Assembly (NCBI RefSeq): GCF_018736145.1 | Contig: NZ_CP059997.1 | Coordinates: 6,633,501 to 6,697,500 of the forward strand | Length of the DNA stretch: 64,000 nucleotides | Direction: 5' to 3' | From: Amycolatopsis sp. CA-230715 | GTDB lineage: Bacteria; Actinomycetota; Actinomycetes; Mycobacteriales; Pseudonocardiaceae | Shown here: piece after piece, positions 15,840 to 24,105 of the stretch | Numbering within the stretch: position 1 is the stretch's first letter | Layout: each line of letters opens with the position of its first letter | Notes under the pieces: model-generated | The model's database searches: none | Seen by the model: only the letters and a program-made list of their open reading frames with translations | Told to the model about the DNA's origin: nothing | Made by a program: the position numbers and the translations under genes

Positions 15840-17969
15840 TCACCGCGCCGACGGCAGCCAGTCCGGGTCGGAGGCCAGCACGGTCAACTGCTGCGTCGCC
15901 CGTGTCAATGCGACGTAGAGCACACGCCGCCCCGTCGTCGATTCCGTGACGAGGTCCATCGGCTCCACCAGAACCACCGCGTCGTACTCGAGGCCCTTGG
16001 AATCCAGGCTGCCGACGACCTTGAGCCGCTCGTCGGCGTGCCCGGAAAGCCAGCCGGACACCTCGTCGACCCGGTCCATCGCGGTGATCACGCCGACGGT
16101 GCCCTCGACCGCGGCGAGCAGTTCCTTCGCCGCGGCCTGCGTTTCGTGCTCCAGCGCCGCGACGTCCACGGACCGCACCTCCGGGGTCAGCCCCGTCGTC
16201 CGCACCGCCTTCGGCAGCTCGTCCGCACCGGCCTGCCCCACCACGACCTTCGCCGCGAGGTCGAAGATCTCCGCCGAGTTCCGGTAGTTCGTGCGCAGCG
16301 TGTAGCGCCGCCGCGCGGTCCGCGCGCCGAACGCCTGGTCCCGCGCCTGCGCGGCCTCGGCGGGGTCCGGCCACGAGCTCTGCACCGGGTCGCCGACCAC
16401 GGTCCAGCTCGCGTACTTCCCGCGCCTGCCGACCATCCGCCACTGCATCGGCGAGAGGTCCTGCGACTCGTCCACCACGATGTGCGAGTACTCGTCGTAG
16501 TGCTCGGGGCGCTGCGGCCCGGTGCCGGTGCTCCCGCGCGGCGTCGGCTCCGCCTCCAGGTCCACCGGGCGGTGCCTGCGCTTCGGCGGCGGGCCAGCCA
16601 GCACCCGCAGTTCGTCGAGCAGCGCCACGTCCGCCACCGACCAGCCGTGCGAACGGTCCGCCATGGACGCCGCCAGCATGCTGATCTCGTCGCGGTTCAG
16701 CAGTTGCTTCCCGGCACGCGCGAGCCGCTTCTCGTCGGCGAGCCAGCGCAGCACCTCGCCCGGGTACAGGATCGGCCACCACACCACGAGGAACCGGTGG
16801 AAGTCGATCCGCTCGCCGAGATCGGTGATCAGCTCGGCCCGGTCGATCGTCTTGCCGTCCGCGGTCGCGTACTCCTCCGCCTTGTCGGCGAGCGCGTCGA
16901 GCAGGGTCTCCGCCGCGCGGACCCGCGACCGGTTCGGCGGCCCGCCGTGCGTGTGCACCTTGCGTCGGACCTTCTCCAGCTCCTTCGCGGACAGCTTGAG
17001 CACCTCGCCCTTGTAGACGATGCGCATCTCGCCGGGAACGTCGGGCGGGGTGTCCCGCAGCGCGCGCAGGAGCACCTTCCGCATCCGCAGCGACCCCTTG
17101 ATCGCGGCCAGCGGCGCCGGGTCCTGGTGGCTCCCGTCGGCGCCGTCGAGCAGTTCGCCGAGCGCGCGAAGCTCCACATTGGTCTCACCCATCGACGGCA
17201 GCACGCGGGAGATGTAGCTCGTGAACACCCCGGACGGCCCGACGACAAGCACTCCGGCGCCGCCGAGCTGACGCCGGTGGCGGTAGAGCAGGTACGCGGC
17301 GCGGTGCAGCGCGACGGCGGTCTTCCCGGTGCCGGGCCCGCCGGTGATCTCGGTGACCCCGCGCCACGGCGCCCTGATCACCTCGTCCTGCTCGCGCTGG
17401 ATGGTGGCGACGATGTCGCGCATCTTCTCGCCGCGCGACCGGCCGAGCGCGGCCATCAGCGCGCCCTCGCCGACGATCGGCATGCCGTCGGGCACCGCGT
17501 CCGCGATGAGCACGTCGTCGTCCACATCGAGCACGTTCTGCCCCGAGCAGCGGATCACGCGGCGGCGCACCACGTTCATCGGCTCCTCGGCGGTGGCCTG
17601 GTAGAAAGCGGCCGCGGCCGGTGCGCGCCAGTCGGTGACCAGGTTGTCGAACTCGGCGTCCCTGATCCCGAGGCGTCCCACGTAGACGGTCTCGGCGTCG
17701 ACGTGGTCGAGCCTACCGAACACGAGCCCCTCGTATTCGGCGTCGAGCGTCTGGAGCGTCTGGTTCGCGTGGAACACCATCATGTCGCGTTCGAACAACA
17801 TCGACGCCTGCTCGAAAACGGCTTCGCGCTGGGCACCGTGGCCGATCTCGTAGCCCTTCGCCCGCATGGCCTCCGCCTGCGTGCGGAGCTCCGCGAGCCG
17901 GGTGTAGACGCGATCGACGTGGTGCTGTTCGACAGCGATCTCGGCCCGCCTGACCCGAGGTTCCGACAA
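15840..17969 (-). CDS. helR: HelD/HelR-type RNA polymerase recycling ATPase
   Basis: A 709-residue superfamily 1 helicase-like ATPase. It has an N-terminal coiled-coil of about 60 residues, Walker A GGPGTGKTAVALHR (about residue 217), Walker B VVDESQDLSPMQWR (about 470), motif III-like TVVGDPVQSSWP, motif IV LRTNYRNSAEI and C-terminal motifs VVGSLDSKGLEYDAVVLV and YVALTRATQQLTVL. This layout matches actinobacterial HelD/HelR proteins, which pull stalled or rifamycin-blocked RNA polymerase off DNA. The TTG start at 17969 has AGGAG 9 bases upstream. Whether it is a rifamycin-resistance HelR or a general class II HelD cannot be decided; no rifamycin-associated inverted repeat is visible upstream. 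A repeat element (18021-18275) lies between it and divergent rsmD. Confidence 0.8.
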   Translation of the reverse strand: MSEPRVRRAEIAVEQHHVDRVYTRLAELRTQAEAMRAKGYEIGHGAQREAVFEQASMLFERDMMVFHANQTLQTLDAEYEGLVFGRLDHVDAETVYVGRLGIRDAEFDNLVTDWRAPAAAAFYQATAEEPMNVVRRRVIRCSGQNVLDVDDDVLIADAVPDGMPIVGEGALMAALGRSRGEKMRDIVATIQREQDEVIRAPWRGVTEITGGPGTGKTAVALHRAAYLLYRHRRQLGGAGVLVVGPSGVFTSYISRVLPSMGETNVELRALGELLDGADGSHQDPAPLAAIKGSLRMRKVLLRALRDTPPDVPGEMRIVYKGEVLKLSAKELEKVRRKVHTHGGPPNRSRVRAAETLLDALADKAEEYATADGKTIDRAELITDLGERIDFHRFLVVWWPILYPGEVLRWLADEKRLARAGKQLLNRDEISMLAASMADRSHGWSVADVALLDELRVLAGPPPKRRHRPVDLEAEPTPRGSTGTGPQRPEHYDEYSHIVVDESQDLSPMQWRMVGRRGKYASWTVVGDPVQSSWPDPAEAAQARDQAFGARTARRRYTLRTNYRNSAEIFDLAAKVVVGQAGADELPKAVRTTGLTPEVRSVDVAALEHETQAAAKELLAAVEGTVGVITAMDRVDEVSGWLSGHADERLKVVGSLDSKGLEYDAVVLVEPMDLVTESTTGRRVLYVALTRATQQLTVLASDPDWLPSAR

Positions 17970-18020
17970 CTCTGTGCTCCTAGCAGCTCTAAAACCCGAA
18001 GGGGAAGAACGACTCTACCC

Positions 18021-18275
18021 TCTATCGCGCGTCAGAATTCGCGCTGCCGGGGGCGCGATACTTGAGGTGAGTCACTGTGAAGTGGCGGGGCGCCCCCGCC
18101 ATCGCGAATTCAGGGAGCCTAGCGGCTCCGCGCGCGACTTGAACGCTCCCCGGCGCGCTGCGCGCACCGGCTCGCGGTGGATGGTTGGCCTGGCAATGGC
18201 CGCGCCTTCGGCGCGGACCTCGCGGCACTCGGGAGGTAGGCGGGCGTCGGGGCGGGTGCGCGGGTACGGGTGCGG
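18021..18275. repeat. Dispersed structured repeat, copy A
   Basis: About 255 bp that recur at 26381-26640 in the same orientation. Four hairpins are present in both copies despite many differences. Here they are: GAATTCGCG (18035-18043) with CGCGAATTC (18103-18111); GGGGGCG (18049-18055) with CGCCCCC (18091-18097); GGAGCC (18114-18119) with GGCTCC (18124-18129); CCGCGCC (18200-18206) with GGCGCGG (18210-18216). It fills the gap between the divergent helR and rsmD genes and ends about 25 bp before rsmD. Any frames read through it are probably spurious. It could be a structured RNA, a leader or a small non-autonomous mobile element. Confidence 0.7.
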
Positions 18276-18298
18276 TCGCGGGAGAGACAATTCACTCC

Positions 18299-18862
18299 AT
18301 GACCAGGATCGTCGCGGGGGTTGCGGGCGGGCGTCGGCTGAAGGTGCCGCCGAAGGGGACGCGGCCGACGTCCGAACGGGTGCGCGAGGCGTTGTTCGGG
18401 TCGCTGGAGACCGCGGGGGAGCTGGACGGCGCGAAGGTGCTCGACCTGTACGCGGGTTCCGGCGCGCTCGGGCTGGAGGCCCTTTCGCGCGGCGCGGCGG
18501 AGGCCTACTTCGTCGAGGCGGACCGGGGGGCGGCCGAACTGCTCCGCGCCAACGTCGGCGGTGTCGGTCTCGGCGGGACGGTGCGGCACGGACGGGTGGA
18601 ATCGGTCGTGGCCGAACCGGCGCCGGTGGCTTTCGACCTGGTGCTCGCCGATCCGCCGTACGCCGTCGACGCGGCGGCGCTCGGTTCGGTGCTCGCGTCG
18701 TTGTCGTCGGGTGGGTGGGTCGCCGAGAACGCGCTCGTGATCGTGGAGCGCGCGATGCGGGACGGCGACCCCGACTGGCCGGAGCCGTACCGGCCGCTGC
18801 GGACGAAGAAGTACGGGGACACCGGGATCTTCCGCGCGGAGCATGTGACCGACCTATCTTGA
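18299..18862 (+). CDS. rsmD: 16S rRNA (guanine966-N2)-methyltransferase RsmD
   Basis: A 187-residue Rossmann-fold methyltransferase. It has the RsmD N-terminus MTRIVAGVAGGRRLKVPPKGTR-P-TSERVREALF, the SAM-binding motif VLDLYAGSGALGLEALSRG (about residues 45-63) and the catalytic DPPY (about residue 118) used for exocyclic amine methylation. It acts on the small ribosomal subunit late in assembly. It is followed 37 bp later by coaD, the pairing conserved across Actinobacteria. The ATG at 18299 fits the family N-terminus although the ribosome site (GGAG at about 18281) is distant. Confidence 0.93.
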   Translation: MTRIVAGVAGGRRLKVPPKGTRPTSERVREALFGSLETAGELDGAKVLDLYAGSGALGLEALSRGAAEAYFVEADRGAAELLRANVGGVGLGGTVRHGRVESVVAEPAPVAFDLVLADPPYAVDAAALGSVLASLSSGGWVAENALVIVERAMRDGDPDWPEPYRPLRTKKYGDTGIFRAEHVTDLS

Positions 18863-18899
18863 TCGTGTGGCCGTGCACGCGGCTTGGTAGCGTCCGCGC

Positions 18900-19382
18900 A
18901 TGCGGCGTGCGGTCTGTCCCGGCTCCTACGACCCGGCGACCAACGGACATCTCGACATCATCGAGCGGGCTTCGCGGCTCTTCGACGAGGTGGTCGTGAC
19001 GGTCATGATCAACAAGAGCAAGAAGGGCCTGTTCTCGATCGAGGAACGGATGGAGCTGCTGCGGGACACCACCGCTTCGCTGCCCAACGTCCGCGTCGAT
19101 TCCTGGCAGGGCCTGCTCGTCGACTACTGCCGGGCCAACGGCATCGCGGCCATCGCGAAGGGCCTGCGCTCGGTGAGCGACTTCGACTACGAACTGCAGA
19201 TGGCGCAGATGAACCGCGAGCTGTCCGGCGTGGAAACGCTGCTCATGCCGAACAACCCGGTGTACGGCTTCCTGTCCAGCTCGCTGGTGAAGGAGGTCGC
19301 CACCTACGGCGGCGACGTCACCAACCTGGTCCCGCAGCTCGTGCTGGAGCGCCTGAAGGAAAAGCTCCCCGCACTGGGGTGA
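18900..19382 (+). CDS. coaD: Phosphopantetheine adenylyltransferase CoaD
   Basis: A 160-residue nucleotidyltransferase that transfers AMP from ATP to 4'-phosphopantetheine, the penultimate step of coenzyme A synthesis. It has CPGSYDPATNGHLDII near the N-terminus, in which TNGH is the (H/T)xGH nucleotide-binding motif, the ligand-binding KGLRSVSDFDYELQMAQMN (about residues 88-106) and the second ATP motif YGFLSSSLVKEVA. Length is normal for the family (about 160). In the rsmD-coaD pair; an array of palindromic repeats begins 37 bp after its stop. Confidence 0.95.
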   Translation: MRRAVCPGSYDPATNGHLDIIERASRLFDEVVVTVMINKSKKGLFSIEERMELLRDTTASLPNVRVDSWQGLLVDYCRANGIAAIAKGLRSVSDFDYELQMAQMNRELSGVETLLMPNNPVYGFLSSSLVKEVATYGGDVTNLVPQLVLERLKEKLPALG

Positions 19383-19418
19383 CCCTCACGCGCTTCCTGC
19401 TCGCCTCGCCGCGTAACG

Positions 19419-19744
19419 CCCCCAAGGCCACCTTCGGGGCCTCTAGCGTCACGATCTCGGCCCTCGCGGCAGGCAGTCATCGCGGGCAGCCTGCCGCCCC
19501 CGGCGCCCCCGTCCCCGAAGGTCACCCTCGGGGTCCTCAACGCCGCAAACTCCCCCCTCGCAACAACTCCTCGCGGCTCGCGGGCCGCTCCGCGCGGCCT
19601 GCGGCAGGCCTCTCGGGCGCCCCGAAGGTGACCTTCGGGGAATTGAGCGCCCCGAATGTCACCTTCGGGGCATCGCCCGCCGCGCCCGCGAAGCTGCGAG
19701 GGCCGAGATCGCGACGCTAGGCGCCCCGAGGGTGGCCTTCGGGG
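19419..19744. repeat. Palindromic repeat array 1 (five copies) with inverted flanks
   Basis: Five 21-bp palindromes built on arms CCCCGAAGGT / ACCTTCGGGG begin at 19419, 19513, 19620, 19650 and 19724. A second sequence, TAGCGTCACGATCTCGG extended to CCCTCGC (19445-19467), recurs inverted at 19696-19719, so the array is itself flanked by an inverted repeat. It fills most of the 492-bp gap between coaD and the RNase gene, and no gene is seen there. Related arrays are at 27913-28350, 39508-39850 and 43743-43793. Confidence 0.85.
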
Positions 19745-19874
19745 AACACGGCGCCCGCAGCCCGCAGTTCTGTTGACCCGAACGGACGCGGCCATAAGTA
19801 GGGATTTCCGCCGGTCGCTCGAGAGTTCACGCGACGGTCTCCCGACGATCACTTGATCGGGTTACGGTCCGAAA

Positions 19875-20594
19875 ATGACTAACCAACGATCCCGCGTAGT
19901 CGGTGTACTGCTTGCGTTCGTCGTCACCCTGTTGAGTGGTATCGGCATCGCCACGACCGCATCGGCGAGCGCTCCCGCGACCGGAGCCGTGGCCATCGCC
20001 GCGCCGGGCTGCGGCGACACGTCCAGCTACAAGAAGACCCCGCTGTCGACGCTGCCCGCCGAGGCGGGCCAGACCTACGACCTGATCAAGAAGGGCGGCC
20101 CGTTCCCCTACCCTGGCAAGGACGGCTCGGTCTTCACGAACAAGGAAGGCATCCTGCCCTCCTGCGCGAGCGACTACTACCACGAGTACACGGTGCCGAC
20201 CCCCGGCAGCCCCGACCGCGGCGCGCGCCGCATCGTCACCGGCAGCGCGGGCGAGTTCTTCTACACCGGCGACCACTACAAGACCTTCTCGATCATCACG
20301 ACCGACGGCGGCAACCCCACCCCGACGCCGAAGTGCGGTGACACCTCCGGCGTGGCCAAGGTGAAGCTGTCGACGCTGTCGGCGGAGGCCAAGGCCGCGG
20401 TCGAGAAGGCGAAGAGCGGCGCGGCGGGCACGGTCTACGAAAACCGCGAAGGCGTGCTCCCGAAGTGCGACGCCGGCTACTACCACCTCTACAACGCGGG
20501 TGACCAGGACCGCGTGATCTCCGGCAAGGGTGGCGAGATCTTCTACACCCCCGACCACTACGCGACGTTCAAGCTGGTCGACCTCGGCGGCTGA
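19875..20594 (+). CDS. Secreted tandem ribonuclease (RNase Sa-like, two domains)
   Basis: A 239-residue protein with a signal peptide (about 35 residues, ending TASASA) and two copies of the microbial guanyl-specific RNase fold (RNase Sa/barnase superfamily). Domain 1 (about 46-143) keeps the catalytic set of RNase Sa: Glu in YYHEYTV, two Arg in DRGARRIV, His in TGDHYKTF, and the guanine-binding Asn in FTNKEG. Domain 2 (about 154-239) keeps fold residues and His (TPDHYATF) and one Arg, but the catalytic Glu is Leu (YYHLYN) and the first Arg is missing, so it is probably inactive. No barstar-like inhibitor gene is adjacent, which suits an enzyme exported before folding. Inserted between coaD and sepIVA. 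Confidence 0.85.
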   Translation: MTNQRSRVVGVLLAFVVTLLSGIGIATTASASAPATGAVAIAAPGCGDTSSYKKTPLSTLPAEAGQTYDLIKKGGPFPYPGKDGSVFTNKEGILPSCASDYYHEYTVPTPGSPDRGARRIVTGSAGEFFYTGDHYKTFSIITTDGGNPTPTPKCGDTSGVAKVKLSTLSAEAKAAVEKAKSGAAGTVYENREGVLPKCDAGYYHLYNAGDQDRVISGKGGEIFYTPDHYATFKLVDLGG

Positions 20595-20616
20595 CCGGGT
20601 GCCCCGGGTACGGCGG

Positions 20617-20643
20617 GCCGGGCGTGCGCAGGACACGCCCGGC
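20617..20643 (+). terminator. Hairpin after RNase gene
   Basis: GCCGGGCGTG (20617-20626) with CACGCCCGGC (20634-20643), a perfect 10-bp stem with a 7-base loop, 22 bp after the RNase stop. Confidence 0.6.
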
Positions 20644-20729
20644 TGAGCCCTCGTTCACCGTTTCGGGCTGCTGAACGGGCAAACTGGGCGGTAGCCAAAT
20701 TCGGGGAACAGGCCAGCTAGGGAGTTGCC

Positions 20730-21452
20730 GTGTACCGGGTGTTCGAGGCTCTCGACGAGCTCGTCACGATCGTGGAAGAGGCTCGCGGCGTTCCGATGAC
20801 GTCGAGCTGTGTGGTCCCGCGCGGCGACATGCTGGAACTGCTCGACGACGTGCGGGACGCGCTGCCGGGCGAAGTGGACGACGCGCAGGACGTGCTCGAC
20901 AAGCGCGACGACCTGATCGGCAAGGCGCGCAGCGAGGCGGACAACACGGTCAGCGGGGCGAACGCGCAGGCCGAGCGGACCATTTCCGACGCGCAGGCCG
21001 AGGCCGAGCGCATCCTCGCCGACGCGCAGGCCCGCGCCGACCAGATGATGGCCGACGCCCACGACGAGGCCGAGCGCATGGTCGCCGGCGGGCAGGCCGA
21101 ATACCAGAACCTCACCGAGCGCTCGCGCGCCGAGTCCGAGCGCATGATCCAGGCCGGGCGCGACGCGTACGACAGGGCGATCGAGGACGGCCGCAACGAG
21201 CAGGCGCGCCTGGTCGCGCAGACCGAGGTCGTGCAGGCCGCGCACGCGGAGTCGGCCAGGATCGTGGACGAGGCGCACGCCGAGGCGGACCGCCAGCGCG
21301 CTGACTGCGACGCCTACGTCGACGGCAAGCTCGCGGAGTTCTCCGAGCTGCTGGCCACCACGCTGCGCACCGTCGACTCCGGCCGCAACCACCTGCGGGC
21401 CCCGAGCCCGATGAGCGGTGGCCGCACCACCCTGTACGACTACCAGGCGTAG
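20730..21452 (+). CDS. sepIVA: SepIVA-like septation coiled-coil protein
   Basis: A 240-residue protein with a short N-terminal DivIVA-like segment (MYRVFEALDELVTIVEEARGV; conserved VVPRGDMLELLDDVRDALP) followed by a continuous coiled coil (about residues 60-220) with Ala/Glu/Gln heptads and repeated AEAER/AQAEAE units. Mycobacterial SepIVA (Rv2927c), which acts at the division septum, has the same architecture and the same place next to the DUF177 gene, rpmF and rnc. GTG start at 20730 with AGGGAG about 5-10 bases upstream. The function is carried over from mycobacteria and not shown by a catalytic motif. Confidence 0.82.
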   Translation: MYRVFEALDELVTIVEEARGVPMTSSCVVPRGDMLELLDDVRDALPGEVDDAQDVLDKRDDLIGKARSEADNTVSGANAQAERTISDAQAEAERILADAQARADQMMADAHDEAERMVAGGQAEYQNLTERSRAESERMIQAGRDAYDRAIEDGRNEQARLVAQTEVVQAAHAESARIVDEAHAEADRQRADCDAYVDGKLAEFSELLATTLRTVDSGRNHLRAPSPMSGGRTTLYDYQA

Positions 21453-21530
21453 GGGACGCGTAGGCTGGTGAGGTTGCGCGCGGAGTCGCGCCCCGATTCA
21501 GCCACCACTATTCGCAGGTGCAGCCCGAAA

Positions 21531-22124
21531 ATGCCTGAAGAAAAGCCCGCCGCGCATCTCGACGCGCGCGATCCCTGGGTGCTCGACACCCGCGAACTCG
21601 GCCGCCGCGCCGGGCTCAGCCGCGCGGTCCAGCGGACCGTGACGGTCGACGAGCCGCTCGGCGTGCCCGACGTCATCACCGTGCCCAAGGGCGCGGCGGT
21701 GAAGGTCGACCTGCTGCTCGAATCGGTGGTCGAGGGCGTGCTCGTGAGCGGGACCGCGGCGGCGCCGCTCGTCGGCGAGTGTTCGCGCTGCCTCGACCCC
21801 ATCTCGGACGAGGTCGAGGTCGAGCTGACCGAACTGTTCGCCTACCCGGACTCGACCACCGACGAGACCACGGACGAGGACGAGGTCAGCCGCCTCGTCG
21901 AGGACAAGATCGACCTCCGCCCGCTGGTCCGCGACGCGGTGGTGCTGGCGCTGCCGCTGGTGCCGCTGTGCCGCGAAGACTGCGAGGGGCTGTGCTCCGA
22001 GTGCGGCGTGAAGTGGGCCGATCTCGAGCCCGGACACGGGCATGAGACGATAGACCCTCGGTGGGCCGCGCTGGTCGAACGTTTTGACGGCGATCAGCCG
22101 AACGGTCCCGAGAACCAAGCCTGA
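21531..22124 (+). CDS. DUF177/YceD family protein
   Basis: A 197-residue YceD/DUF177 protein. It has the two usual Cys motifs, CSRCLDP (about residue 83) and CREDCEGLCSECG (about 146-158), which suggest metal binding, and an acidic linker between them (DSTTDETTDEDE). YceD proteins sit directly before rpmF in most bacteria; in plants and some bacteria they are linked to 23S rRNA processing. The ATG at 21531 (MPEEKPAAH) is chosen because residues encoded upstream do not resemble the family. It is 59 bp from rpmF and probably co-transcribed with it. Confidence 0.88.
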   Translation: MPEEKPAAHLDARDPWVLDTRELGRRAGLSRAVQRTVTVDEPLGVPDVITVPKGAAVKVDLLLESVVEGVLVSGTAAAPLVGECSRCLDPISDEVEVELTELFAYPDSTTDETTDEDEVSRLVEDKIDLRPLVRDAVVLALPLVPLCREDCEGLCSECGVKWADLEPGHGHETIDPRWAALVERFDGDQPNGPENQA

Positions 22125-22183
22125 CCCAGCAAGTTTGTACGCGCTCGCGCCAGCGGGCAGTTAGTCGATGAGGAGAACCAGCC

Positions 22184-22366
22184 GTGGCTGTCCCGAAGCG
22201 GAAGATGTCGCGATCCAACACGCGCGCCCGCCGTTCGCAGTGGAAGGCGGCTCCGGTGCAGCTGGTGCCCTGCTCGAACCGCGCCTGCAAGCAGCCGAAG
22301 CCGCAGCACGTCGCCTGCCCCAACTGCGGACAGTACGACGGCCGTCAGGTCGTCGAGCCCGCCTGA
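22184..22366 (+). CDS. rpmF: 50S ribosomal protein L32
   Basis: A 60-residue ribosomal protein with the L32 start MAVPKRKMSRSNTRARRSQWK and a complete Cys set (CSNRAC … CPNCG), so this is the zinc-binding form and not the Zn-independent paralogue. GTG start with GAGGAGA 7 bases upstream. It is followed by rnc after 14 bp, the usual arrangement. Confidence 0.97.
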   Translation: MAVPKRKMSRSNTRARRSQWKAAPVQLVPCSNRACKQPKPQHVACPNCGQYDGRQVVEPA

Positions 22367-22380
22367 GGCGCGAGACGATA

Positions 22381-23136
22381 ATGGGGGGTAAGTCGACAAC
22401 GGGGCCCACGGCCGACCCGGCTACCCTGCTCGAAGCGCTCGGCGTCGAGATGGACGCCGAGCTGCTTCGGCTCGCGCTGACACATCGCTCGTACGCGTAC
22501 GAGAACGGCGGCCTGCCGCCGAACGAGCGCCTCGAGTTCCTCGGTGACGCCGTGCTCAGCCTGGTGGTCACCGATCACCTGTACAACGAGCACCCCGACC
22601 TCCCCGAAGGTCAGCTCGCGAAGCTCAGGGCCAGCGTGGTGAACATGCACGCGCTCGCCGGGGTGGCCCGCGACCTCGGTGAGGGCGGGCTCGGCGCGCA
22701 CCTGCTGCTCGGCAAGGGCGAGGAGCTCACCGGCGGCAGGGACAAGGCGAGCATCCTCGCCGACGGGCTCGAAGCCGTCATCGGCGCGGTCTACCTCGCG
22801 CACGGCATCGAAGGCGGCCGCACGCTGGTGCACCGGCTCTTCGACGGCCTGCTGGCCGAGGCTCCGCTGCGCGGTGCCGGGCTGGACTGGAAGACGAGCC
22901 TGCAGGAACTCACCGCGTCCTCCGGGCTCGGCGTCCCGGAGTACCGCGTCGAGGACACCGGGCCGGACCACCGCAAGGAGTTCAGCGCCACCGTGCTGGT
23001 CGGCGGGCGCGATCTCGGTCACGGCGACGGCACCACGAAGAAGGAAGCGGAGCAGAAGGCCGCGGAGACGGCATGGCGCTTCCTGACCAAGGAGATCGAG
23101 GCCGCGAAACCGGCCGCCGACCAGGAAACCCCTTAG
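22381..23136 (+). CDS. rnc: Ribonuclease III
   Basis: A 251-residue double-strand-specific endoribonuclease. The catalytic domain (about residues 12-150) has the signature NERLEFLGDAVLSLV with the metal-binding Glu and Asp, and the second acidic site DGLEAVIGAVYL. A double-stranded-RNA-binding domain follows (about 162-235, DWKTSLQEL … GTTKKEAEQKAAETAW). It matures rRNA and cleaves structured RNAs. Located between rpmF and mutM; 6 bp separate it from mutM. Confidence 0.96.
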   Translation: MGGKSTTGPTADPATLLEALGVEMDAELLRLALTHRSYAYENGGLPPNERLEFLGDAVLSLVVTDHLYNEHPDLPEGQLAKLRASVVNMHALAGVARDLGEGGLGAHLLLGKGEELTGGRDKASILADGLEAVIGAVYLAHGIEGGRTLVHRLFDGLLAEAPLRGAGLDWKTSLQELTASSGLGVPEYRVEDTGPDHRKEFSATVLVGGRDLGHGDGTTKKEAEQKAAETAWRFLTKEIEAAKPAADQETP

Positions 23137-23142
23137 CGCGGC

Positions 23143-24003
23143 ATGCCGGAGCTTCCCGAGGTCGAGGTCGTTCGAGCCGGGCTCGAAGAGCACGTCGCCG
23201 GTCGCGTGATCAGCGAGGTCGAGGTCCTGCACCCGAGGGCGATCCGGCGGCACGTGCTCGGCGCCGCCGATTTCACCGGCAGGCTGGCCGGGGTCGAGAT
23301 CGTGGCCGCGAGCCGTCGTGGCAAGTACCTGTGGCTGGAGCTGTCCAGCGGTGAGGCCGCGCTCGCGCATCTCGGTATGAGCGGCCAGATGCGGGTGCAG
23401 CCCGGCGGCGCGCCGGACGAGAAGCACCTCCGTGTCCGCGTGCGCTTCGACGACGACGGGCCCGAACTCCGGTTCGTCGACCAGCGGACGTTCGGCGGGC
23501 TCGCGCTCGACGACCTGGTCTCCGCAGACGGCTCCCGCGTCCCCGGCACGATCGCGCACATCGCGCGCGACCCGATGGACCCGCTGTTCGACCCGGCGGC
23601 CGCGGTCCGCGCGCTGCGGGCGCGCCGCACCGAGGTCAAACGGGCGCTGCTCGACCAGACGCTGGTTTCCGGCGTCGGTAACATCTACGCCGACGAAGCG
23701 CTGTGGCGGTCCAAACTGCACTGGTCGCGGCCGACCGAAAAACTCACGGCGGCGCAAGGGAAGAGCGTGCTCGCGGCGGCGACCGACGTGATGTCGGAGG
23801 CACTCGCCGCGGGCGGAACCTCCTTCGATGCCTTGTACGTCAACATAAACGGCCAGTCCGGCTACTTCGAGCGCTCGCTCGACGCGTACGGGCGGGGTGA
23901 CGAGCCGTGCCGCCGCTGCGGCACCGCGATCGTCCGCGAGCCGTTCATGAACCGTTCGTCGTACTCCTGCCCGCGCTGCCAGCCGAGGCCGCGCCGCCGC
24001 TGA
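23143..24003 (+). CDS. mutM: Formamidopyrimidine-DNA glycosylase (Fpg/MutM)
   Basis: A 286-residue base-excision repair glycosylase/AP lyase for 8-oxoguanine and formamidopyrimidines. The N-terminal Pro nucleophile and Glu are in MPELPEVEVVRAGLEEH, the beta-elimination Lys is in SRRGKYLW, the helix-two-turn-helix in LLDQTLVSGVGNIYADEALW, and the C-terminal zinc finger in CRRCGTAIVREPF … CPRCQ. Length is normal. It completes the rpmF-rnc-mutM cluster; the following genes (from 24106) are accessory. Confidence 0.96.
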   Translation: MPELPEVEVVRAGLEEHVAGRVISEVEVLHPRAIRRHVLGAADFTGRLAGVEIVAASRRGKYLWLELSSGEAALAHLGMSGQMRVQPGGAPDEKHLRVRVRFDDDGPELRFVDQRTFGGLALDDLVSADGSRVPGTIAHIARDPMDPLFDPAAAVRALRARRTEVKRALLDQTLVSGVGNIYADEALWRSKLHWSRPTEKLTAAQGKSVLAAATDVMSEALAAGGTSFDALYVNINGQSGYFERSLDAYGRGDEPCRRCGTAIVREPFMNRSSYSCPRCQPRPRRR

Positions 24004-24043
24004 ACGGTCCACTGAGGACAACACCGGTTCTGCCTCAGAGCCC

Positions 24044-24058
24044 AGTGCTGTCCGCACT
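24044..24058. promoter_or_regulatory. Small dyad upstream of padR gene
   Basis: AGTGC (24044-24048) and GCACT (24054-24058) form an inverted repeat about 50 bp before the PadR start. Autoregulation by PadR proteins is common, so this is a candidate operator, but the dyad is short. Confidence 0.25.
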
Positions 24059-24105
24059 ACTGCGCATTGCGTGGTACTGTCCATCGTGTTCAACCAGGAG
24101 GCACC

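Noticed and set aside
18022..18228. Small minus-strand frame inside repeat copy A
   Set aside because: The translation derives entirely from the repeat; the matching region in copy B has drifted with stem-preserving changes and does not preserve a protein.
20595..20729. Barstar-type immunity gene next to the RNase
   Set aside because: The 135-bp gap holds a terminator and the sepIVA promoter; neither strand encodes a barstar-like protein.
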